From: Planococcus sp. MSAK28401
GTDB taxonomy: Bacteria; Bacillota; Bacilli; Bacillales_A; Planococcaceae
Assembly (NCBI RefSeq): GCF_018283455.1
Contig: NZ_JAAMTH010000001.1
Coordinates: forward strand, 1,655,501-1,719,500
Direction: 5' to 3'
Length of the DNA stretch: 64,000 nt
Part shown: in pieces, positions 25,921 through 34,547 of the stretch
Layout of the letters: each line of letters starts with the position of its first letter
Position numbering within the stretch: position 1 is the stretch's first letter
The notes under the pieces: model-generated
What the model was told of the DNA's origin: nothing
Seen by the model: the letters and a program-made list of their open reading frames with translations, nothing else
Database searches by the model: none
Position numbers and translations under genes: made by a program

Positions 25921-26388
25921 ATGAAATTAAAGTTTAGACCGATGTCAGAAAAAGAATTCGATCAGTTTATGGCGTTCTTAATTCCTGATTATGCGCAAGA
26001 CTTATCGGAAAACTACATGATTCCAGAGGATGCAGCGATGGAAGAATCAAGAGCTTTAATGGCACAACTGTTTTCAAACAAACAGAATACAGAGGAACAA
26101 TCAGTTTGTCATGTTGTCTCAATGGAAGAAGATAAAGTAGTTGGCTCCCTTTGGTACAATATCCAATCTACTACAAACAAAGCTTACATCTATCATATTT
26201 TAATTGGAGAAGAGTATAGAAAACAGGGGATTGCTACAGCGGTATTGCAGAAACTAGAGGAAGACATGCGAAATCGCGGCGTCACTTCCATGGGGTTGAA
26301 CGTGTTCGGGACCAACCCGAATGCTTATGAACTTTATGAAAAACTTGGCTATCAAGTGCAGTCAATATCCATGGGGAAAAGAATATGA
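25921..26388 (+). CDS. GNAT family N-acetyltransferase
   Basis: 155 residues. YIYHILIGEEYRKQGIATAVL holds the acetyl-CoA pyrophosphate loop (R/QxxGxG/A as RKQGIA), and LNVFGTNPNAYELYEKLGY is the C-terminal GNAT motif B. ACTGGGAGG precedes ATG 25921. Acceptor unknown. Monocistronic with a strong terminator. Confidence 0.92.
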   Translation: MKLKFRPMSEKEFDQFMAFLIPDYAQDLSENYMIPEDAAMEESRALMAQLFSNKQNTEEQSVCHVVSMEEDKVVGSLWYNIQSTTNKAYIYHILIGEEYRKQGIATAVLQKLEEDMRNRGVTSMGLNVFGTNPNAYELYEKLGYQVQSISMGKRI

Positions 26389-26454
26389 ATCGAAAAACTT
26401 TAGTCTCTAACTTTATGGCATAAGGGTTTCCACGTAGACGAAATTACACATACG

Positions 26455-26493
26455 AAAAGACAAGAAATTCGAAAATGAATTTCTTGTCTTTTT
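26455..26493. terminator. Terminator between GNAT and DUF2268 genes
   Basis: AAAAGACAAGAAATTC pairs with GAATTTCTTGTCTTTT, loop of six, T-run on the plus strand and A-run before the stem, so it can serve both converging genes. Confidence 0.9.
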
Positions 26494-26540
26494 AATTTGT
26501 ATCATCCTCATGCTGAGAACTGATTATTTCATTTCAAAAA

Positions 26541-27362
26541 CTAAACAATAAAACTATTGCTAGGCAGTGACGTCATATCTTCTATCGTACTACCTTCATT
26601 TTTTTCTAAATACCATTTCACCAAATAGTAGCCAATGGAATAACCGGCCCAAAAAGGTATATTTACTTCTTTGCTGCCAAACATATAGACATCTGTTTTT
26701 TCGCCCACTTCATTGCGGTTAAGGTGATAAGTGGTCTCCCATAGGACTCGGGCTTGTTTTTCCGTGAGTGCATCTTTATAAGGGCCAAGATAGTCATCGC
26801 CCAACCTGATTTTCACAAAATGCTCTGCTAGGCCTTCCAATATTAACCGGTCTAACAAGGTTTGATTTTGCTCTGTAATAGTTAAGGCATGTGTTCGCCA
26901 GTGATGATGGTACTCATGAGTAATGACTGACTTAAGCATAGAGCGGACTTGAGCATCGGGCAACACCGCGAAAAAAAGTCTGCCGTTCCAATCGGTATAG
27001 GCTGAAACCCCGCCAAGTTTTTCTCTAACAAAGTGATCTTTGTCGTCTAGAATGAACAATTCAAACTCTAAAGCTTTTGATACTGGAAACTCCAATTGCA
27101 GAAGGGTTAGTTCGTCTTTGATGAACTTTTCATAAGCAAGACAGTGCATTTCTTGGAATTGTTTCTCGAGAGTTTCGATCTTATTTTCAAGATCGAATAT
27201 ACCGAAAAACGTCATCGTTTCAAATTCCTCATTCGATACCTTGAATATATCGAGAAACAAGTCTTTTCTATGGGCCTGTGGATTTGAAGCTGCTGCTTCA
27301 AGAAAAGTCTCCATCTGCTTGAGCCGAGGGATTATGTTAATTGAATTGTGTTGTATGTCGAT
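26541..27362 (-). CDS. DUF2268 putative zinc-dependent protease
   Basis: About 273 residues. VITHEYHHHWR carries the HEXXH zinc motif of DUF2268 (YjaZ-type) proteins and ILEGLAEHFV the following glutamate region; the C-terminal WAGYSIGYYLVKWYL is also typical. The start is uncertain: AAAGGAGCGG (27367-27376, minus strand) points to ATC at 27360-27362, a non-canonical codon, while the in-frame ATG at 27482 and TTG at 27386 lie upstream of that site. Function unknown; cytoplasmic. Confidence 0.82.
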   Translation of the reverse strand: MDIQHNSINIIPRLKQMETFLEAAASNPQAHRKDLFLDIFKVSNEEFETMTFFGIFDLENKIETLEKQFQEMHCLAYEKFIKDELTLLQLEFPVSKALEFELFILDDKDHFVREKLGGVSAYTDWNGRLFFAVLPDAQVRSMLKSVITHEYHHHWRTHALTITEQNQTLLDRLILEGLAEHFVKIRLGDDYLGPYKDALTEKQARVLWETTYHLNRNEVGEKTDVYMFGSKEVNIPFWAGYSIGYYLVKWYLEKNEGSTIEDMTSLPSNSFIV

Positions 27363-27527
27363 GTTCGACCGCTCCTTTAAAAACAAACTATGTGTAGATA
27401 CATGTAATTTCTTTAAATTTACAAAATAGTAATTATATATATCAAAATTCAACGAGATATTAGTATAATGTAAAAAGTGCAAAAATTCAAAAGCGGCTGC
27501 TGGTTAGCTGCCCAAAGGAGTGTCTGG

Positions 27528-28271
27528 ATGAAAACGTTGAAAAGAGTATTGATTAAGCTCAGTGGTGGGGCATTGGCAAGCGAAAGTGGAGATAGCTTTG
27601 ACCACCAAAAGCTGGACCATATCGCTGATGAGATTCTTTCCATTGCCGATATGGACATCGAAGTGGCACTTGTAATTGGCGGCGGCAATATCTTCCGCGG
27701 CAGCTTGGCGGAGCAATGGAATATCGACCGCGTTGAAGCGGATAACATCGGAACACTTGGCACCATCATGAACAGCTTGATGTTGAGAGGCGTTTTGAAA
27801 AGCAAAACCACTAAGGACGTCAGGGTGATGACTTCGATACCGGTACCGTCCGTAGCCGAACCGTATATTCAGCTACGAGCCAAGAAGCATTTGGAAAAAG
27901 GCTCCATTGTCATCTTCGGTGGCGGCAACGGGCAACCGTTCGTGACGACTGACTACCCAAGCGTCCAGCGGGCAATCGAAACGAATTGCGATGCCATTTT
28001 CGTTGCCAAGCAAGGCGTGGACGGTGTATTCGATCTGGATCCGAATCAGCACAGTGAAGCGAAAATGTATCGGACATTGCATTTCGACGATATCTTAAAA
28101 GAAAACATCAAAGTCATGGACCAGTCTGCTCTTCTTCTGGCAAAAGACTTCAATATCTCCGTCAATATCTTCAACTTCGATAAAAAAGGTGAAATGAAGA
28201 AAATCGTCGAAGGCAAGCAGACTGGAACCTTGGTTTCGCAACAAGCTTCAGAGTTCTATATGAAGAGCTAG
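27528..28271 (+). CDS. UMP kinase paralogue, outside the usual tsf-pyrH-frr operon
   Basis: 247 residues of the amino-acid-kinase fold. VLIKLSGGALA (usually KLSGEALA), VIGGGNIFRG, ADNIGTLGTIMNSL, RVMTSIPVPSVAEPYI, VIFGGGNGQPFVTTDYPSVQRA and VFDLDPNQ line up with bacterial UMP kinase, but several stations differ: the Glu after SGG is lost and the GTGNPFFTTD loop is altered. It is therefore likely a second, diverged copy. The normal neighbours tsf and frr are absent. AAAGGAG precedes ATG 27528. Confidence 0.85.
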   Translation: MKTLKRVLIKLSGGALASESGDSFDHQKLDHIADEILSIADMDIEVALVIGGGNIFRGSLAEQWNIDRVEADNIGTLGTIMNSLMLRGVLKSKTTKDVRVMTSIPVPSVAEPYIQLRAKKHLEKGSIVIFGGGNGQPFVTTDYPSVQRAIETNCDAIFVAKQGVDGVFDLDPNQHSEAKMYRTLHFDDILKENIKVMDQSALLLAKDFNISVNIFNFDKKGEMKKIVEGKQTGTLVSQQASEFYMKS

Positions 28272-28301
28272 TCAGCACAAACTCGTAGGATGTGAGCATA
28301 A

Positions 28302-28772
28302 ATGGATATAACGGAAGTGCGTAAAAAAATGAAGATACTACAAATTACGGAACCTTTCGAAAATGAAGCGAGGACAGTCGTTTTAAAAGGCTTAGAGGAG
28401 CGATTCGGATTTATTGATCCTTCCTATAACCCTGATTTAAAAGATATATTGAGCAGTTACAGCCTGGAGAAGACGATGTTTTTTGTTTGTGTCTTTGATA
28501 ATGCAGTAATTTCTACTGGAGCGGTTTCGTATGAAGGCCCTGGTGTCGGCAGAGTTGAACGAATGTCGGTCCTTAAGAAATACAGAAGGGGCGGAATCGC
28601 CAAAGTAATGCTCCAACATTTAGAATCGTGGGCACAGCAACAGGGCTACGAAAAAGTGGTTCTGGAAACAAATAAAAGCTGGACGAGTGCGATTGAATTT
28701 TATAAGAAGCAGCAATACGAATCCTACTTGGCCGAAGGGGAGCGAATTTACTTTTCCAAGCATTTGGTTTAA
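28302..28772 (+). CDS. GNAT family N-acetyltransferase
   Basis: 156 residues. VERMSVLKKYRRGGIAKVML gives the acetyl-CoA loop (RRGGIA) and VVLETNKSWTSAIEFYKKQQY the C-terminal GNAT part. It starts 30 bases after the UMP kinase paralogue and may be co-transcribed. Acceptor unknown. Confidence 0.9.
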   Translation: MDITEVRKKMKILQITEPFENEARTVVLKGLEERFGFIDPSYNPDLKDILSSYSLEKTMFFVCVFDNAVISTGAVSYEGPGVGRVERMSVLKKYRRGGIAKVMLQHLESWAQQQGYEKVVLETNKSWTSAIEFYKKQQYESYLAEGERIYFSKHLV

Positions 28773-28927
28773 AACAGGTAATGAAGATTACTGTGCCATT
28801 GTTTTTCGATGAAGAATTAAAAACTTAGAAACAACGTAACTATATTTAGATTATTTGGCATTTAGCAATTCAGTCGACCAAAGCAGATTGCTTACATTTA
28901 AAAATTTACTGATCGGAGAGGACTTGA

Positions 28928-29473
28928 ATGATGACGCGTTCAAAGAAGGAAAAAAATGAGCTATGGGAATGGGGAAAAGCGCTTTTCATTGCTTTTGTTG
29001 TTGTAGGGTTCGTTCGTTTTTTTCTTTTTGCCCCAATTGTTGTCGATGGTGAGTCGATGATGCCAACATTGGAAAATGGAGATCGAATGATCGTAAATAA
29101 AATTGGTTATTCGATTGGAGAGCCTGATCGATATGACATAATAGTTTTTCATGCTACAGAAGAAAAAGACTTTATTAAAAGAGTGATCGGACTACCAGGG
29201 GATCACGTGGCATACGAGGATGGCCAACTGCTAATAAACGGAGAAGCACAAAAAGAACCTTATGATGGCGACATAGAAACATTCACTGAAGATTTCTCGC
29301 TTGAAAAAATAACAGAATTTGAAACGATTCCAGAAGGCTATGTGTTTGTATTGGGCGATAATCGAAAAAACAGCACGGATAGCCGAATCATTGGGCTGAT
29401 ACCAATCAAAGAGATAGTGGGCAGCACAAATTATGTTTTCTGGCCATTGGATGACTTGGGCTTTGTTGAATGA
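28928..29473 (+). CDS. lepB: Type I signal peptidase
   Basis: 181 residues, the size of Bacillus SipS-type enzymes. One N-terminal membrane anchor (about residues 18-37). The catalytic dyad is Ser43 in DGESMMPTL and Lys84 in DFIKRVIGLPGDH; the C-terminal box GDNRKNSTDSR is complete. It removes signal peptides of secreted proteins such as the proteases in this window. ATG 28928 is followed by a second ATG at 28931; GGAGAGGA precedes both. Confidence 0.96.
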   Translation: MMTRSKKEKNELWEWGKALFIAFVVVGFVRFFLFAPIVVDGESMMPTLENGDRMIVNKIGYSIGEPDRYDIIVFHATEEKDFIKRVIGLPGDHVAYEDGQLLINGEAQKEPYDGDIETFTEDFSLEKITEFETIPEGYVFVLGDNRKNSTDSRIIGLIPIKEIVGSTNYVFWPLDDLGFVE

Positions 29474-29590
29474 AAAAGTTACTGTTAGATTGTATTTAAA
29501 GTGAATGTGAATACGAAGGTTTTATCTATAATTGCAGCTCATCCATCATGCAATATGATGAATTACATTATAGAAAGCAGGTGTTTTAGT

Positions 29591-30133
29591 TTGAGAGCAC
29601 TTTTAGTTATTGATGTGCAAAATGGTTTAGTGGAAAAAGGGAACTTCCAAAAAGAATTGTCATTGATCGAAAGAACCATCAAAGAGTTTCAAATCAATGG
29701 TGATCCAGTTATTTTTATGAAGCATTTGGACGAGGAAGAACAAAGCCCTCTCTATAGAAATTCTGACAGCTCTGACCTGCATAGCTCGTTAGAAAAGTAT
29801 GCAAAACATATTATCGAAAAACAAACGCCAAGTTCTTTCTTCAATACCGATCTATCGTCATTGTTAGAAGGTATGGGGGTCAGTCACATCTTTATCTCGG
29901 GGTTCAATACGGAATATTGCTGTATGTTCACAGCTATCGCCGCTTTTGATAGAGGCTATAAAGTCACCTTTTTGGAGGATGCCACTGCTACGGTGAATAG
30001 TGAGGAGACTTATGAAATGAAAGGCTTGGACATTAACGACTTCGTAGGCTCTGTATTGTATTCATCAAACGTTATTGAAGTATTGGATGATGAAGAATAC
30101 GTAGAGCAGTATAAAGTAAATAATTTAAATTAG
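29591..30133 (+). CDS. Cysteine hydrolase, isochorismatase family
   Basis: 180 residues. The triad of the isochorismatase/nicotinamidase fold is visible: Asp8 in LLVIDVQNG, a Lys in the middle strand region, and Cys110 in GFNTEYCCMFTA. FLEDATAT is also conserved. The start is TTG 29591 behind AGCAGGTG; the frame extends to 29501 without a site. Substrate unknown. Confidence 0.88.
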   Translation: MRALLVIDVQNGLVEKGNFQKELSLIERTIKEFQINGDPVIFMKHLDEEEQSPLYRNSDSSDLHSSLEKYAKHIIEKQTPSSFFNTDLSSLLEGMGVSHIFISGFNTEYCCMFTAIAAFDRGYKVTFLEDATATVNSEETYEMKGLDINDFVGSVLYSSNVIEVLDDEEYVEQYKVNNLN

Positions 30134-30189
30134 AATAAGATGGGCTCATTTTGCAAGCAACTAAATCGTTTTCATCAAGGAGTGGTGAA

Positions 30190-30651
30190 ATGTCAGAAAT
30201 CACCTTCCTAGCATCTTCAAGACCGTTTATCATCCCGCATGTCATAGAAGAGTATAATCAGCGCATGAAATATCGGACTGAAGAAGACTATATGTTCTTC
30301 TCAGTGCAAATAGCAGATGAGGCATGGCTTGAAGAAGTTCAAGGCCTTTTCTCTTTGCCCTATCTTTATGTAGCAGAAGGAGTGGGGAATCGGATCTTTT
30401 TAACCTACCTTGAAAAATATATGGAAATCGGTGATGTGATAGAGGTTTATAGCGTTCCGAATCAGCATGCCTTATCAGCTTATAGGGAAAAGTTTGAGGA
30501 AGATTTAGAGTATATTGAAGTGAATGCTGGGAGTTATACGTATCGAGATCGATTTGGATTCTTTCAGTTCAATCCAAAGAAATGGATAGAGGAATTGAGC
30601 AACCGAAACTATATGAGGCATAATGCAGTTACTACTTTTATTAAGTATTAA
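30190..30651 (+). CDS. Hypothetical protein
   Basis: 153 residues, soluble, acidic, with the opening MSEITFLASSRPFIIPHVIE. I do not recognise a family. AAGGAGTGG precedes ATG 30190; the frame reaches 30151 without a site. It follows the cysteine hydrolase by about 55 bases. Confidence 0.75.
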   Translation: MSEITFLASSRPFIIPHVIEEYNQRMKYRTEEDYMFFSVQIADEAWLEEVQGLFSLPYLYVAEGVGNRIFLTYLEKYMEIGDVIEVYSVPNQHALSAYREKFEEDLEYIEVNAGSYTYRDRFGFFQFNPKKWIEELSNRNYMRHNAVTTFIKY

Positions 30652-30791
30652 TTTTCAAAGTTAAAGATACCGTACAGTGGTAAATCATACTTCAATGAGA
30701 AAGGTTTTTGGAACATGAGGCCGCAGTCAATTGTGGTGCTTTTTCTGCAGCTTTATTGAAGTGATACTGGAAATCGATTGGAGATATCGAG

Positions 30792-31151
30792 ATGAGATTA
30801 AGCGGAAAAGAAATGGAAATGAAACTCATGGAAACTGATTATATCGATACGCAATTAGTAGACTTAATTTATGACAATAAACAGCATGTAGTCACAATGA
30901 AGTTTAAAGCGATGGGCCTGAATGAAGAAGTACAAACTGTTATATTTAATGATTGTTTTTTTACAAGCTTCAATACCTGGTTAGAAGGCATGGAAGGGAA
31001 TATTCCTCAATCCCCAAATGAATCAGCATTCTTTTTTCACGATATTTCAATCCAGGATATCGAAATTAATGGTGTATTGCTTTATCAATGCAAAATGATT
31101 ATTCCGATGATGGACTGCCATATCAACTGCAAGGCGATTGAAATTCAATAA
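30792..31151 (+). CDS. Hypothetical protein
   Basis: 119 residues, soluble, with short beta-strand-like text (HVVTMKFKAMG, VQTVIFNDCFF, IQDIEINGVLLYQCKMIIPM). No family recognised. GGAGATATCGAG precedes ATG 30792. Confidence 0.7.
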   Translation: MRLSGKEMEMKLMETDYIDTQLVDLIYDNKQHVVTMKFKAMGLNEEVQTVIFNDCFFTSFNTWLEGMEGNIPQSPNESAFFFHDISIQDIEINGVLLYQCKMIIPMMDCHINCKAIEIQ

Positions 31152-31288
31152 AGTTCATTCAGATGAAGTTAAAGGATGTTGAAGATAGCCTGTTTAAAGA
31201 GGTAGATTGCCGCTGAGGAAAGATCGTGAGTCATTAAGCGCGTCTGCTATATGGAATCCGCACTTACACATTCTAAAAGAGATTAAAA

Positions 31289-31335
31289 ATGGCTGGCATA
31301 CACTCCGGGAAATACCGGAAGTATGCCAGCCATTT
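31289..31335. terminator. Long hairpin with GGCTGGCATAC arms
   Basis: ATGGCTGGCATAC pairs with GTATGCCAGCCAT around an inner CCGG/CCGG stem. It lies between convergent genes and may end both. A closely related hairpin occurs at 53945-53984, so this is also a repeated sequence. Confidence 0.75.
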
Positions 31336-31411
31336 AATTGAATCAATAACCTTGATTTGAAGAGACCACTTTTATGAGCAATTCAATCATTAAAGATTTT
31401 AAAATAGTTGA

Positions 31412-32173
31412 TTAAAATGCTGCTGTCCATCCAGCATCCGCTGTAATGACGGTGCCATTAACAAAGCTCGAATCATCAGATGCCAAGAACAAAGCAACTT
31501 GTGCGATTTCATCTGGTTGGCCAACACGAGGCATAATGGCTTGAACCGGCTGAGTACGGCTTGCACCGAATTGATTGAAATTGGTGATAGACGAAGTGAT
31601 GTTGGTGGCAACGCCTCCTGGTGCGATCGCGTTGCAGCGGATGCCTTCTTTAGCATACATATAACCGGTGTTTTTCGTAAGCCCAACGACGGCATGTTTG
31701 GACGCGCCATAAGCCGCTCCAGCGTGTGCGCCATTTAATCCACCAGTTGATGCGGTGTTAATGATCACGCCTTTGCCTTTTTCAAGGAAGATCGGGATTG
31801 CTTTTCGGGTAGCGCGCATGACTGCTTTTGTGTTGATATCGAAAATCAGATCCCACTTTTCATCTGTGATGTCGCCGATTGGTTCAAAACTATCCATGAT
31901 GCCGGCATTGTTGACGAGAATATCCAAGGTGCCATATTCGTTCACCGCAGTATCGATCATGGTGTCGGTGTCCTGTTGTTTTGCGACGTTAACTTGCAAC
32001 GCCTTAGCTGTGCCGCCGTTTGCCACGATTCCCTGTGCCACAGCTTCTGCGCCTTCGATGTTCAAGTCCGCCACAATGACTTTGGCTCCTTCAGCTGCGT
32101 ACAATTCTGCGATGGCTTGACCCATTCCTCCGGCTGCTCCTGTTACGATCGCTACTTTTCCTTCTAATTTCAT
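31412..32173 (-). CDS. SDR family oxidoreductase
   Basis: 253 residues of the classical short-chain dehydrogenase fold. VTGAAGGMGQAIA is the TGxxxGxG cofactor loop, ILVNNAG the NNAG motif, the Ser of NTASTGG and Tyr-x-x-x-Lys of YGASK the catalytic residues; VNGTVITADAGW closes the protein. GGAGGCGATAG precedes ATG 32173. A TetR regulator is transcribed divergently and probably controls it. Confidence 0.94.
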   Translation of the reverse strand: MKLEGKVAIVTGAAGGMGQAIAELYAAEGAKVIVADLNIEGAEAVAQGIVANGGTAKALQVNVAKQQDTDTMIDTAVNEYGTLDILVNNAGIMDSFEPIGDITDEKWDLIFDINTKAVMRATRKAIPIFLEKGKGVIINTASTGGLNGAHAGAAYGASKHAVVGLTKNTGYMYAKEGIRCNAIAPGGVATNITSSITNFNQFGASRTQPVQAIMPRVGQPDEIAQVALFLASDDSSFVNGTVITADAGWTAAF

Positions 32174-32204
32174 TTCTATCGCCTCCAATTTTATTGAACA
32201 TGTG

Positions 32205-32219
32205 TATAATAAAATTATA
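32205..32219. promoter_or_regulatory. Candidate operator TATAATaaaATTATA
   Basis: A 6-bp inverted repeat with 3-base spacer, flanked by further near-symmetric bases (ACAT/TTGT), in the SDR-TetR intergenic region. It would also overlap -10 boxes on both strands. Confidence 0.4.
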
Positions 32220-32314
32220 TGTTGTGAAAGTAACCGTTTGCAATGGACAAAAAATAGAGAACTGTTCAGTAATCAACAGAAAAGAACATTATGTCCGATA
32301 AGAGGTGAAAAAAC

Positions 32315-32878
32315 GTGAAGGAAATTGATTTGCGTATCGTCAAAACAAAAGGGGCGTTGCAAGAGGCTTTGCTCAGTATGTTGAAGAACAAGCCGCTGCA
32401 TATGATCAGTGTCACAGCTATTTGCCGGGAAGCGAAGATCAACCGGGGAACTTTTTATATGCATTATGGAAAAGTCGAAGATTTATTTGAAGAATATTTC
32501 AAGGAAATCATGAAAGATTTGACGGACTCCTATATGGAACCTTATAAGCATGTACAGATATTACTGTCCAATGAGCTGGATCCTTCCACCATCCGGATCT
32601 TCCATCATGTTGAGAAATACAAAAAGTTTTACCGCATCATTTTCTCAAAATATGTGCCAATGGCGTATTATTATTTGTTATTTGATCAAGTAAATCAATT
32701 GTTGAATCAGGACATTGATGAAAAACACCATGCTGAAAATAAGAATATGTTCAGCGCTTATCAAGCAAATGCCATTTTGGGAATGATCATCGAGTGGCAT
32801 CGGCAGGATTTTCAAAAAACCGCTACAGAAATGAATAATTTGTTTGTGGAAATACTGAATTTCCATTTTCGAAAATAA
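32315..32878 (+). CDS. TetR/AcrR family regulator
   Basis: 187 residues. ALLSMLKNKPLHMISVTAIC with REAKINRGTFYMHYGKVEDLFEEYF shown in two parts is the TetR helix-turn-helix (GTFYxHY). The C-terminal half is the helical ligand-binding domain of the TetR_C_33 sort. The start is GTG 32315 behind TAAGAGGTG. Divergent from the SDR gene, its probable target. Confidence 0.92.
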   Translation: MKEIDLRIVKTKGALQEALLSMLKNKPLHMISVTAICREAKINRGTFYMHYGKVEDLFEEYFKEIMKDLTDSYMEPYKHVQILLSNELDPSTIRIFHHVEKYKKFYRIIFSKYVPMAYYYLLFDQVNQLLNQDIDEKHHAENKNMFSAYQANAILGMIIEWHRQDFQKTATEMNNLFVEILNFHFRK

Positions 32879-32922
32879 AATCGTGTATCAAGTATAGCCC
32901 CACTAAGGAGGGAGCATTAAAA

Positions 32923-33363
32923 ATGAACATCCGAAAAGCGGATCACAGCGACTTGAACGCCATTTTATCCTTGTCGCCGCAAGCTATTTACGATGGAACT
33001 TTAGGAGAAGTGATGCCTTCTAAGGAAAAAATCGATAGTTTGGTTAAGCCTTTATTGGATAAAGGCGGCTTTTATTTTCTCGCAGAAGAGAAAGATGAAA
33101 TCCTTGGTTGGGTTCTAGTCGGCACCACAAAAGACCAGTTTACTGAAAAGCGGAGTGGGTTTATCTACGAACTGTATATCCGGCAACCATACCGCGGCAA
33201 GGGGCATTCAAAACGATTGATGAATGCGGCCATTGAACATTTTCAACAGGAAGGGCATGCAGAAGTCCGGTTAAGTGCAAAAGCAGAAAATCCAGCTGTG
33301 CGTATGTACGAGAATATGGGATTTGCAACAAGGACGGTCAGCATGAGCTTGAGTATAGAATGA
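32923..33363 (+). CDS. GNAT family N-acetyltransferase
   Basis: 146 residues. ELYIRQPYRGKGHSKRLM contains the acetyl-CoA loop (YRGKGHS) and LSAKAENPAVRMYENMGF the C-terminal GNAT motif. AAGGAGGGAG precedes ATG 32923. It follows the TetR gene by 44 bases. Confidence 0.92.
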   Translation: MNIRKADHSDLNAILSLSPQAIYDGTLGEVMPSKEKIDSLVKPLLDKGGFYFLAEEKDEILGWVLVGTTKDQFTEKRSGFIYELYIRQPYRGKGHSKRLMNAAIEHFQQEGHAEVRLSAKAENPAVRMYENMGFATRTVSMSLSIE

Positions 33364-33401
33364 AAAAGAGTGTGGAAGAAATGCTGATCCTTCCACACTC
33401 T
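33363..33401 (-). terminator. Terminator for the 36-aa gene (and possibly GNAT)
   Basis: AGAGTGTGGAAG pairs with CTTCCACACTCT. The T-run lies on the minus strand, so it suits the small minus-strand gene best. Confidence 0.7.
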
Positions 33402-33417
33402 ATCAATCCTAATGAAA

Positions 33418-33528
33418 TTAAGAACGGCTTCCTTTTTTAATGAAAAACCTTATTACTATAAGTAAGACCATAAAAAATACAAAGGTGAAAATAATATCTC
33501 CCCAGTTAAAAAATTCAAAAGACTCCAT
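33418..33528 (-). CDS. Small single-pass membrane peptide (36 aa)
   Basis: Reads MESFEFFNWGDIIFTFVFFM then VLLIVIRFFIKKGSRS. It has one membrane helix with a basic C-terminal tail, a typical layout of small regulatory membrane proteins. AAGGAGTG lies 6 bases before the ATG and a terminator follows, so it is likely expressed. Family unknown. Confidence 0.6.
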   Translation of the reverse strand: MESFEFFNWGDIIFTFVFFMVLLIVIRFFIKKGSRS

Positions 33529-33644
33529 AATTGTTCACTCCTTAATTTATCTATATGGTTATACTGAAAAAAGAAGAAATGGTTTCACACTTCCTAACTA
33601 AAATACATAAAAATCGCAAAGTAACTAATGAAAAGAGGTACACC

Positions 33645-34232
33645 ATGAAAATTGAAAATCACTTAAAAGACATGCCCTCATTCGAAACTGATCGTCTTCT
33701 ATTAAGAAAAGTGACACGGCACGATTTAGATGATGTGTTCGAATTCTCTTCCGACCCCGAAGTGGCGCAACGCATGACCTGGGGGAAGAACGATTCCAAA
33801 GAAGAAACCTTGTCCAACTTCCTGCAGCCGACTGTGGACGGTTATAAAGATGGCCAAAGCGGTGTATGGGCGATTGTCTATAAAGAAAGCGAGAAAGTCA
33901 TCGGGACTTGTTCGCTGGTTGACTGGTCGAATGAACATCAAAAAGCAGAAATAGGCTACGTGCTAAATCGCGAATTTTGGGGAGCGGGGATCGCTACAGA
34001 AGCGTTACAGGAGGTACTGAATTACGGTTTTGACGTACTTCAATTGAACCGGATCGAAGGCGGGTGCGATTTAGACAATATCGGATCGGAAAAAGTCATG
34101 TTGAAAGCCGGCATGATCTTTGAAGGCGTTTTGAGAAAGAATGAACGCATCAAAGGAGAATTTCGGGACACCAAAATCTTTTCTATTTTAAAAAGTGAAT
34201 ACAATTCTTTGACCAGAGGAGGTAGGCAATAA
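33645..34232 (+). CDS. GNAT acetyltransferase, RimJ/RimL type
   Basis: 195 residues. ETDRLLLRKVTRHDLDDVFE is the typical opening of ribosomal-protein-type acetyltransferases; IGYVLNREFWGAGIATEAL holds the acetyl-CoA loop (WGAGIA) and LDNIGSEKVMLKAGMIFEG the end. AAAAGAGG precedes ATG 33645; the frame reaches 33555 without a site. Its TAA overlaps the next ATG (TAATG), so the two are translationally coupled. Confidence 0.9.
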   Translation: MKIENHLKDMPSFETDRLLLRKVTRHDLDDVFEFSSDPEVAQRMTWGKNDSKEETLSNFLQPTVDGYKDGQSGVWAIVYKESEKVIGTCSLVDWSNEHQKAEIGYVLNREFWGAGIATEALQEVLNYGFDVLQLNRIEGGCDLDNIGSEKVMLKAGMIFEGVLRKNERIKGEFRDTKIFSILKSEYNSLTRGGRQ

Positions 34233-34486
34233 TGAACTCAGGCACAGTCTCGGTCGCAGCATTTTTGATTTCTTTAGCTGTTTATGCAGTTTGGTTCTTT
34301 AATGAAGACGTATTCTCTAATTCAGCAATGATTGTAGCTATTGCTCTACCGCTTATCGGAATCGTGGCAGCACTCTTTGCCAAGAACAGATCGCTCAGAG
34401 TAGTGGGCTTAATTGGAAATTCTTTGGTTCTTGTTGTAGCCGTCATTATTCCATTTCTCTCCACATTGTTTTGGAGTACTCTTTGA
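34232..34486 (+). CDS. Small membrane protein (84 aa)
   Basis: Two to three hydrophobic helices with a short basic loop (AKNRSLR). Its ATG overlaps the stop of the GNAT gene. AGAGGAGG (34215-34222) precedes it. Family unknown. Confidence 0.8.
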   Translation: MNSGTVSVAAFLISLAVYAVWFFNEDVFSNSAMIVAIALPLIGIVAALFAKNRSLRVVGLIGNSLVLVVAVIIPFLSTLFWSTL

Positions 34487-34510
34487 ACTGACAAGATTGC
34501 CGTCCATAAG

Positions 34511-34539
34511 AAAAGACTGCTTTATCAGCAGTCTCTTTT
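34511..34539. terminator. Bidirectional terminator
   Basis: AAAAGACTGCT pairs with AGCAGTCTCTTTT between two convergent genes. Confidence 0.8.
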
Positions 34540-34547
34540 AGCAAAGC

